In this document: piece by piece, positions 13,501 to 21,300 of the stretch
Layout of the letters: every line of letters begins with the position of its first letter
Numbering within the stretch: the first letter of the stretch is position 1
From: Symbiodinium natans
Taxonomy: Eukaryota; Sar; Dinophyceae; Suessiales; Symbiodiniaceae
Length of the DNA stretch: 64,000 bases
Assembly (NCBI GenBank): GCA_905221605.1
Contig: CAJNDS010002139.1
Coordinates: 436,001 to 500,000 of the forward strand
Reading direction: 5' to 3'
The notes under the pieces: model-generated
What the model was told of the DNA's origin: nothing
What the model saw: the letters and a program-made list of their open reading frames with translations, nothing else
Database searches by the model: none
Program-made: the position numbers and the translations under genes

Positions 13501-16500
13501 AAAACCTAAACCGTAACCAAGTTCACGCTTACGTCCGACATCCACAAGGGCCGCAGGCTATGTAAGGGCTGTAGGGGTAAACCCTAAACCGCCGAAATTT
13601 AAGCGGTCCGATGTAACGGACGCCCTGCATTCTTCCACACAACAGCCCTCGAAAGCCCCAACCCCTAAACTCAAGACCCAGACAGTCCGTTAGGGTTTAG
13701 GTTTAGGGTTTAGCGTTTCGGGCCCTCCAAACCTATCCAAAGAGCCCAGCCTAGGGTGAATTAAAAAATGAGATTCGTAGCGTTCCATGGCACGCTGACA
13801 AAGTCTAGACCAAGACACACATCTGCAACACTTTTCCAACGGATCAGGAACAGGACCCGATGATGGCGATGACAACGCTGAAAACAACATCATATGACAA
13901 GCTTCACGTGAATCTGAGAAGTACCCCCAATTACCCTAAGCCCTAAACCCCCGACCCGAAACCCTAAACTCACGAAGCGCAGCGTCGCCAGCGTTTTCAA
14001 GTGGAGGACTCGACTGTGAACTAGGCCATGAGCTGGTACACTTCAGGCTCCGCGCGCGCCGTGGCAGATCGATTTTTTGAGACAAGCTTCGTCGGCGTAC
14101 TGACCCTGGAACGTCAGCCCCAAGGCCGCGGAAGCGACGCGAGTGACCCCCGGAGAATTTGTGGACCCAGGCTGCAGGAGGACGACCCGGAGGGAGGAGG
14201 GGTTTGGGGTTTGGGGGTTGGGGTTTGGGGTTTGGGGTTTGGGGTTTGGGGTTTGGGGTTTAGGGTTTAGGGTTTAGGGTCCTAGAGGGAGGAGGGTATG
14301 CTCAGAAGGAGTCTTGAGACTTCAGGGCCCAACCTCAACCCTGATATCCTCAAACCCCTCCTTCCCAAGATTCAGGCCATTTGTGGTTTGGGGTTTAGGC
14401 TTCAGGGTTCAGGCCCTAAACCCTTTTCAGGTTCAGGTTCAGGCCCTAAACCCTAAACCCTAAAATTTAAACCCTAAACCCTAAACCCCTTCTCTGTGCC
14501 CAGGGTGGAGCCTGTTCAGGCTTTCTCGGAAACCGGGATGCCCTGGACCACCGGGACGGCCTCTTACAGTGCGAATTGGCGTTGAGGGTTTAGGGTTTAG
14601 GGTTTTTGAGCGCTGCTGGGGATTTAGGGGCTTAAGGCTGAAGCATTATTCTATGGTGTTGTCGACGTAAACGTCCCTCCAAACTGTGGGCGCTCCATTT
14701 TGAGGCAGTTTAGGGTTCCAAGTTCTTCTCCCCCGGAAAGGCCAAGGGCCCTTAAACACGAGGCACATGTTGTTTTGTCAAACCCTACATGGAGGGTTTA
14801 GGGTTTAGGGTTTAGGGTTTAGGGTTTAGGGTTTGGGGTGTGGGTTTGGGGTTTGGGGTTTGGGGTTTGGGGTTTGGGGTTTGGGGTTTGGGGTTTGGGG
14901 TTTGGGGTTTGGGGTTTGGGGTTTGGGGTTTGGGGTTTGGGGTTTAGGGTTGTGGCTGGACGCAGCAGGATGCTCAAGGAACAAGGGCAACCACTGTAAG
15001 ACTTTAAATCCCTTCACTTCCCTCCTGAACAAGGATTTAGGGCATGACTCCCTTTGAAGCACGAAACCCCCTACGCCCTACAGGTTTAGGGTGTAGGGCT
15101 TAAGGCCGCCTTCATCTCTGCTATTCAAATGATATACAATATATGCAATATACTATATACATGTATGTGACGTGTATAGATATATACATAGTATGTATAT
15201 ATATATATATATAATGTATGTATATATATATATATATCCTAATATCGTTTGTAATACATGATATACAAGTCTGAGACCGTTCACAGCCTGCTGCTGCGCT
15301 TGCTGCCCGAGCGCCTCCAGCAATGGCTGTGGCTTAGGGTTAAGGGTTCAGGGTTCAGGGTTCAGGGTTCAGGGTTCAGGGTTTAGGGTTTAGGGTTCAG
15401 GGTTTAGGGTTTAGGGTTTGGGGTTTGGGGGTTGGGGGTTGGGGGTTGGGATTTACGGTGGGGGGCCTGCGGTTTAGTCTTCAGGCTTAGCCCGGCTAAA
15501 CTGCTGTTGAAAGACGGAAGTGAACACCCGCTTGAACCCTAATGAAACCCACTTAACCTCCACACTTCCTGGCTCTTAACAAGGAATTAAGGCAGGCGGC
15601 AGGGTTTAGGGTTTAGGGTTTCGGTTTAGGGGAAGTACTCCCCCGAAGGGCTCTCTCGGGAGATATGAAGGCACCGTGCTTGTGGAGACCGGCACCACGC
15701 ACTGATGTTTTCCCCTTGCCCCGCTCGCCCCACTTGCCCACCCCTAAACCCTAAACCCTAAAACTCTAAACCCTAAAACCTTAAACCCTAAAACCTTAAG
15801 CCCTAAACCCTAAACCCTAAGCCCTAAGCCCTAAACCCTAAACCCTAAACCCTAAACCCTAAACCCTAAACCCTAAACCCTAAACCCTAAACCCCTGGCC
15901 CCCGTCCCAGCCTGCTGCTGTGCTTGCTGCCCGAGCGCCTTTGGGAAGGGCTGCAAAACCTACCTTTCCGTTCAAGGTTTAGGCCACACAACCTTGGACC
16001 CTCATGCCCAAACCCTGAACCCAAACCCTAAACCCCACACCCTAACCCTAGACCCTGAACCCTGAACCCCACACCCTAAACCCTAAACCCAAACCTCAAA
16101 CCCCAAACTCAAAATTAGCCAGTAAATCAGACTGTTGATCTGCAGGCTCATCCCTGGGGTGTAAGGCTTAGGGTTTAGGGTTGAGTGTTTAAGGTTTAAG
16201 TACCCGTTCTTGGGTACTTAGAAGTAGGCGAATTATAGCTTCATATGGAGCTGTGTTGCACCAAGTTCCCCTTGTCTCGGTATGCTGCCAGGAGTTTGGG
16301 CAAGAAACACACTCTAAACCCCAAACCCGAAACCCTAAACTTTTAAACCCTACCTAAACCCTCAACCCGCAACCCTCAACCCTCAACCTTAAACCCTAGA
16401 CCCTAAACCCTTAGCCGCTCCCAGCGTGGGGGCCTGCTGCAATGCCTGCGCAGCCGCAGGGGGCGCCGTGGCGGCATGGGCACCGAGGACATCTCCCAGA

Positions 16501-17434
16501 ATCTGCTGTCGGAGGTCCTTTCACGGTGGGCTTCGGGTTGAGGGTTTAGGGTTTAGGGCCGGGTTTAGGGTTTAGGGTTTAGGGTTTAGGGTTTAGGGTT
16601 TAGGGTACGGGCTTGCCTTAAGAACCTACAACCCACCTCTTTCACGGTTGGAACAAGTAACTACAAAAAATGAACTTTGGGTTCTTCCTTTTTGCTCTGC
16701 TTCCTAGTAGGAAAACTGTACTTCATAGAATTCTCACCAGCAGAGGACTACATCAGAGTCTTCAAAGGTTCCCTAAGCCCTAACATGCTGGGGCATACGG
16801 CATACGGCATCATCAGCACATGGCTTCACATCCCTTAGAGCTCGAGGGCCTTAAGGTAGAAACCCTAAACCCTAAACCCTACACCCTACAGCCTAACCCT
16901 AAACCCTAAACCCTAAACCCTAAACCCTAAACCCTAAACCCTAAACCCTAAACCCTAAACCCTAGACCCTAGACCCTAGACCCTAAACCCTAAACCCTAA
17001 ACCCTAACCCTAAACCCTAGCCCTCAAAGTTTAGGGGTTGCTGCAGTCCTCGCGCGTAGTGGAGGGCTCAGGGGCCTCTTGCATCTTGGCAGCTGCCTGA
17101 AACAGGGCTCTGGGGCTTCGAAGTTTCCTGAAACCCTAAACCCTAAACCCTAAACCATAAACCCTAAACCCTAAACCCTAAAACCCTAAAACCCTAAACC
17201 CTAAACCCTAAACCCTAAACCCTAAACCCTAAACTAACCCTAATTACACCCTACACACTAACCCCCTTACCCGAGGGGCCGTAAGGCCGCTATCCCGAAA
17301 CAGCTGAACCAGCAAGGAGGGTTTAGGATTTAGGGGTTTAGGGTTTAAATGCGAGCCTCCTCCGGGGTCAGGAGTTCTGCCGGCCGTGCCTCATGGGAGT
17401 TGCAGGCCCTTCCGGCCCCGGAAGCAAAGGCTCA
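1607..17434 (-). CDS. Scattered minus-strand coding islands, unidentified coiled-coil / Q-A-rich gene(s)
   Basis: Short islands between telomeric arrays read as protein-like only on the minus strand and are often bordered by AG|G or GC. They include about 17346-17434 (EARPAELLTPEEARI), 17045-17127 (ALFQAAAKMQEAPE), 16446-16517, 15904-15945 and 15286-15330 (both ALGQQAQQQA), 11703-11826 (LADPEIAVDLADG), 9850-9938 (INSQVEGRDLSTG), 9436-9510 (VEFSRQEHFLMTAGLPG), 8825-8888 (SPSALLAQLQ), 5862-5912 (AQVEQLRAALAAKA), 5146-5290, 4632-4692, about 3757-3835 (CKETARRQAEEID), 3187-3290 (RLATFGQLAGLMHRD), 2367-2415 (REEKLRMAERAAEAD) and 1607-1684. They could be one long coiled-coil protein or several genes. 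No function recognised. Confidence 0.45.
1747..1840. mobile_element. Family B MITE, degraded copy
   Basis: CTTGGTAGCCCCGTAACCAG at the left and TTTTACAAGGGAACCTTGAA inside; a G-run replaces part and the right end is missing. Confidence 0.45.
2031..2128. repeat. TTTAGGG array with TTTCGGG block
   Basis: TTTAGGG units flank a run of about eight TTTCGGG units, showing local spread of one variant. Confidence 0.95.
3594..3768. repeat. CCCTAAA array passing into CCCTAAG
   Basis: Five CCCTAAA units, a short irregular stretch, then about fifteen CCCTAAG units. Confidence 0.95.
4329..4431 (+). mobile_element. Family I element copy 1
   Basis: Shares TTATAAAGGGACCATAAGGG and GTAATTATTCCGACCCCT with copy 2 at 33876-33978, in opposite orientation. 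Confidence 0.6.
4632..4692 (-). CDS. Probable exon, unidentified gene
   Basis: WETAKAVILSFRKEWSLKQ in one open frame between two TTTAGGG arrays, ending at a GTGAG donor. Confidence 0.45.
5033..5120. mobile_element. MITE-like element, family A copy 1
   Basis: Palindromic. TGGGATGTTCCCCC, CTAACAGTCCTTAATAGG, then inverted CCTATTAAGGACTGTTAG and GGGGGGCATCTCA. Four similar copies follow at 22016-22092, 32320-32419, 43576-43679 and 57730-57835. Confidence 0.75.
5146..5290 (-). CDS. Probable terminal exon, unidentified gene
   Basis: About 47 codons: LDASARASKTEPLATR, VEDSEHTQLLRVADHVK, QQEGVLYFPVV, then TGA at 5146-5148. Charged, partly helical. The stop may lie beyond a donor instead. Confidence 0.5.
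6757..6829. repeat. CCCTAAA array
   Basis: About ten uninterrupted units. Confidence 0.97.
7162..9150. repeat. Long degenerate telomere-like region
   Basis: CCCTAAA (7162-7215), then GGGTTTGA / TTTAGGGG variants over 7425-7800, unique sequence near 7950-8270, CCCTAAAC variants 8280-8560, the family F palindrome, and TTTAGGGGG variants 8895-9150. Possible exon 8825-8888 lies within. Confidence 0.8.
8551..8652. mobile_element. Family F near-perfect palindromic element
   Basis: TAAGGGTCCATGTACCTAAA at the left is mirrored exactly by TTTAGGTACATGGACCCTTA at the right; the interior CTTAACGT / ACGTTAAG also pairs. Single copy in the window. Confidence 0.7.
9262..9425. repeat. CCCTAAG to CCCTAAA array
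   Basis: A block of CCCTAAG units followed by a block of CCCTAAA units. Confidence 0.95.
9436..9510 (-). CDS. Probable exon, unidentified gene
   Basis: LVEFSRQEHFLMTAGLPGPS followed by KGTDGF and a stop. It lies between a CCCTAAA array and a CA-repeat stretch. Confidence 0.42.
9531..9680. repeat. CA microsatellite
   Basis: Several (CA)n runs, longest about 9575-9612. Confidence 0.95.
11410..11521. repeat. CCCTAAA array
   Basis: About sixteen near-perfect units. Confidence 0.97.
12932..13034. mobile_element. Family C MITE copy 1
   Basis: GACCCAGGAGTAACCTAG at the left and inverted TTACTCCGGGTCCTAG at the right. Confidence 0.65.
14790..14947. repeat. TTTAGGG then TTTGGGG array
   Basis: Five TTTAGGG units followed by about fourteen TTTGGGG units. 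Confidence 0.95.
15120..15265. repeat. AT-rich microsatellite
   Basis: (TA)n runs within ATATAC/GTATGTATAT sequence, not coding. Confidence 0.9.
16446..16517 (-). CDS. Probable exon, unidentified gene
   Basis: 24 codons: DLRQQILGDVLGAHAATAPP plus AAAQ. Acceptor GAAAG|GA and donor GCAG|GC match the rule seen in the kinase gene. Confidence 0.5.
16898..17240. repeat. Two CCCTAAA arrays around a coding-like island
   Basis: Arrays at 16898-17020 and 17136-17236 flank the minus-strand island at 17045-17127. Confidence 0.9.
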
Positions 17435-17714
17435 GGCTGTTTAGGCTCTAGGGTTTAGGGTCTGGGGCTTAGGCTGTTTGGGGTTTAGGGCTTAGGCTGC
17501 TTAGGGTTTAGGGTCTCGGGTTTAGGGTTTAGGGTCCAAGGCTAAGGCTGTTTAGGGTTTAGGGTTTGGGGTCTAGGGTCTAGGGTTTAATGGGCAGTTC
17601 AGGGCCGAGGTTTTGGGGGGTTAGGGTGAAGAGCCCTTGTGATGGCTTGGTGTTTAGGGCTTTCAGGCTTTCGAGTTCCGAAAAGCAAGATCTTCCACCC
17701 TAAGCCCTAAACCC

Positions 17715-18188
17715 TAATCCAAAAACCCAGAAACCCAAAAAACAACAAACGAAAAACCCAAATCCCCAAAACCCCAAAACCCCAAAACCCAAAAACCCCA
17801 AAACACAAAAACCCACAAACCAAAAACCCACAAACCCAAAAACCCAAAAACCCAAAAACCCAAAAACCCAAAAACCCAAAAACCCAAAAACCCAAAAACC
17901 CAAAAACCCAAAAACCCAAAAACCCAAAAACCCAAAAACCAAAAAACCCAAAAACCCAAAAACCCAAAAACCCAAAAACCCAAAAACCCAAAAACCCAAA
18001 AACCCAAAAACCCAAAAACCCAAAAACCCAAAACCCAAAAAACCCAAAAACCCAAAAACCCAAAAAAAAACCCAAAAACCCAAAAACCCAAAAACCCAAA
18101 AACCCAAGAACCCAAAAACCCAAAAACCCAAAAACCCAAAAGCCCAAAAAACCAAAAAACCAAAAACCCAAAAACCCAAAAACCCAAA
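17715..18188. repeat. CCCAAAAA satellite
   Basis: About 55 tandem 8-bp units of CCCAAAAA (TTTTTGGG) with few changes. It follows the stop of the esterase-like gene and gives false W/F/G-rich open frames on the minus strand. Confidence 0.95.
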
Positions 18189-18224
18189 ACCTACGAGATT
18201 GAGATTGGCGCCCGCTTTTTTTCG

Positions 18225-18323
18225 TCAGCCCACGTCGACGCCAAAGAGCAGCTGCAGCAGATGCCGGTTGAAGGCGTTGTTGGAAGCCAGGTTGTAGTGA
18301 TACGTGTCCCACATGAAGGAGGC
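18225..18323 (-). CDS. Esterase-like gene, terminal exon
   Basis: 33 codons: ASFMWDTYHYNLASNNAF ... FGVDVG then TGA at 18225-18227. Acceptor GAAG|GC. WDTYHY and the following Asn/His residues resemble the family's C-terminal catalytic Asp/His block. Confidence 0.8.
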   Translation of the reverse strand, partial: ASFMWDTYHYNLASNNAFNRHLLQLLFGVDVG

Positions 18324-21300
18324 CTTCATGAAGTCATGAGCCCTAAAACCCTAAAACCCTAAAACCCTAAAGCCCAAAAGCCAAAAAACCCTAAACCCTA
18401 AACCCTAAACCCACATGAAGGAGGCCTTCATGTCGCTGGGCTTCTTGCTGCTGTTGACCTTCCGGCTGTCCTCGGCCTTCCAGGCCGCCGTGAGGTTGGA
18501 GACGTCCCAGAGGCGCCAGCCGCGCTCCGCGAACCGGTACTTGCTGTACCTGAGGTTGAGGGTTTAGGGTTTAGGGTTTAGGGTTTAGGGTTTAGGGTTT
18601 AGGGTTTAGGGTTCCGGGTTGAGAGTTTTAGGTTGTTTGTGGGTCCTTCTATTGTAAGGAATCCTACTACTTTGGGGTCTATTTAAGGGGCCCCATGGGG
18701 GAGGCTTTAAGGGGGCGATATGAGATATAAAGGATCGCATATTCTGTCGGGGGAGGGGGGCGGGGGGCGCTAGAAGTGTAAGTTTATAGAGGGATCAGGT
18801 TTCTCAATGGAAGTATGGAAGGCAATGTCCATTTCAACCCCAGGTGGCGAACCTGCCGCCCCCAAATCCTAAACGCCAGGTACACACAACCCTAAACGCT
18901 AAACTTAAAACCCTCAACTCCAGGTACGTACATACCCTAAACCCTGAAACTCCAGCTACACAACCCTAAACCCTAAACCCTAAACCCTAAAACCTAAACT
19001 CCAGGCACATACTTCCATAGAACTTCTTGGCCCACGAAGAGAAGGCCGAGGGGTTTTCCATCGACCGCGCCTTGGTCTTCCGGTAACCCAGCATCTTAGG
19101 GGCTGAATTTTAGGGTTTAGGGTTTAGGGTTTAGGGTTTAGGGTTTAGGGTTTAGGGTTTAGGGTTTCGGGTTTAGGGTTTAGGGTTGGACCCGGGAGTA
19201 ACCTAGGAATAAAGAGGGTACCCTTTTTGGTTTTAAGGGGCCAAAAAAAAGGGGAAAAAAAGGGCCTACTCCCGGTCCTAGCCCAAGAAAGGTTAACCTT
19301 TTTGTTTGTAATAAGATTATATATAACCAAAAAGGTTAAAGGTGAACTACCCAGCCCCTACGGCATGAGAGGACACCCGTTTGCAGCTTAGAATTTCGGG
19401 TTTCGGGCTTTAGCGGTTTTAGGGGGGTTTAGGGGTTTAGGGGGTTTCAGGGGGTTTCAGGGGTTCAGGGGTTCAGGGGTTTAGGGGTTTAGGGGTTTCG
19501 GGGTTTAGGGGTTTAGGGATTAGGGCTTTCGGTTTAGGGTTCAGGGTTCATGGTTAGGTGGGGCATGAAAAAAGGGAGTAAGTGCACCCTAACTGCACCC
19601 TAAACCCTAAGCCCTGAACCCTTATCTGGGGTTTACGAAAACAAGCGAACCCCCTAGTATAGACTCCTAATAGCATGATTCCCTTATAATAAGGACCCCC
19701 AATAAGGTACGAGTACCCCCTAGTCTCGGAAACCCCCATCAGGGGTCCAGGGAGCGAGTCGGGTCTTCCGGTACACAGGGCACCCTAAACCCTAAACCCT
19801 AAACCCCAGATACACAACCCTAAACCCTAAACCCTAAGCCCTAAACCCTAAACCCTAAACCCTAAACCCTAAACCCTAAGCCCTAAGCCCTAAACCCTAA
19901 ACCCTAAACCCTAAACCCTAAACCCTAAACCCTAAACCCTAAACCTTAAACCCTAAACCCAAACCCTAAACTGGGGTCCAGGGAGCGAGTCGGGTCTTCA
20001 GGTAAATCTGGGTCGTGGGGCACGAGGCCTGGACGTCTTCAAAAAGCTGCACAGCCTCTTCTTGTTTCCAGCCCACCAGCTCCTCCCATCCGGGGCTGTA
20101 CACCACCTGGGTTTGGTGGGTTTAGGGTTTAGGGTTTAGGGTTTAGGGTTTAGGATTTAGGATTTAGGATTTAGGGTTTAGGGTTTAGGGTTTAGGGTTT
20201 AGGGTTTAGGGTTGACGATTTAGGGCTTAGCGCACAGAAGTGCTTACTTGACCATCAGACATTGTAAGCCCTCGCCCAAGACAGGGTGCCCCCGGTATAC
20301 AGTAGGAACATTTGGACTCTTGTACCGTACCATATTTTTCATGGGTGGTTGATTTGCAGGAGCCCTAAGCCCCAAACCCCGGATAACCACACTCCTGAAC
20401 ACGCTGAAGACCTTCGCCCCCGGAAGCGACGAGATTCTGCAACGCTTCGACTTAACCCTAAAGCCTAAACCCTAAACCCTGAACCCTGAACCCTAAACCC
20501 TAAACCCTAAACTCTACAGGCCCCCTGCCCCTTTAACTTTCGTCGGGTTTAGGATTTTGGGGTTCATCAACCATCCTGCAACTCCCTGCTGTCCCTAACC
20601 CCTAAACCCTAAACCCTAAACCCTAAACCCTAAACCCATCTGGCTCCCAGCCAAGTAGCAATGTCTGGCTTGAGCTGGATAAGGAGTCTCCCAAGCTCTC
20701 CTTGGTTTCCCAGAAGCCATACTACAATAAGGATACCGTTGTGTGCTAGCTACGTGCAACAAAGGAAGCCCTAAAACCTAAACCCTGAGCCCTAAACCCT
20801 AAACCCAAAACCTAAAACCCCAAACCCTAAACCCTAAACCCTAAACCCTAAACCCTAAACCCGAACAGGACAAAACATGGCATGACCGGACTGAGTCTCT
20901 AAGGTTGGTCACGGTCCAGGTTGGGGGGATAATGCGGGGGTTGCATTGGTTCGGCCCACACTGCACACCGCATAACTCCACCTTGGTAGCCCCGGTTTAG
21001 GGTTTAGGGTTTAGGGTTGAGGGTTGAGGGTTTAGGGTTTAGGGTTTAGGGTTTAGGGTTTAGGGTTTAGGCTTTAGGGTTTAGGCTTTAGGAGCATCCC
21101 TTTGTGTGGCGTTGGCTACTTTTACAAGGGAACCGAGAACCACAGAAAAGGGGCCAAAGGGCACCCCTGGGCTGGCAAGCTGCTCTTGTGCCATCCGCCT
21201 GCCAGTGGCCCTGCATGACGTACTTCCTCCCATGGGTTTAGGGTTTAGGGTTTAGGGTTTAGGGTTTAGGGTTTAGGGTTTAGGGTTTAGGGTTTAGGGT

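Noticed and set aside
14826-15062. NPKPQTP / GVWGLGF repeat proteins here and at many other sites
   Set aside because: Translations of telomere-type heptamers.
17700-18312. Open frames of 157-201 codons rich in Trp/Phe/Gly on the minus strand
   Set aside because: They are translations of the CCCAAAAA satellite, open in all three frames of that strand.
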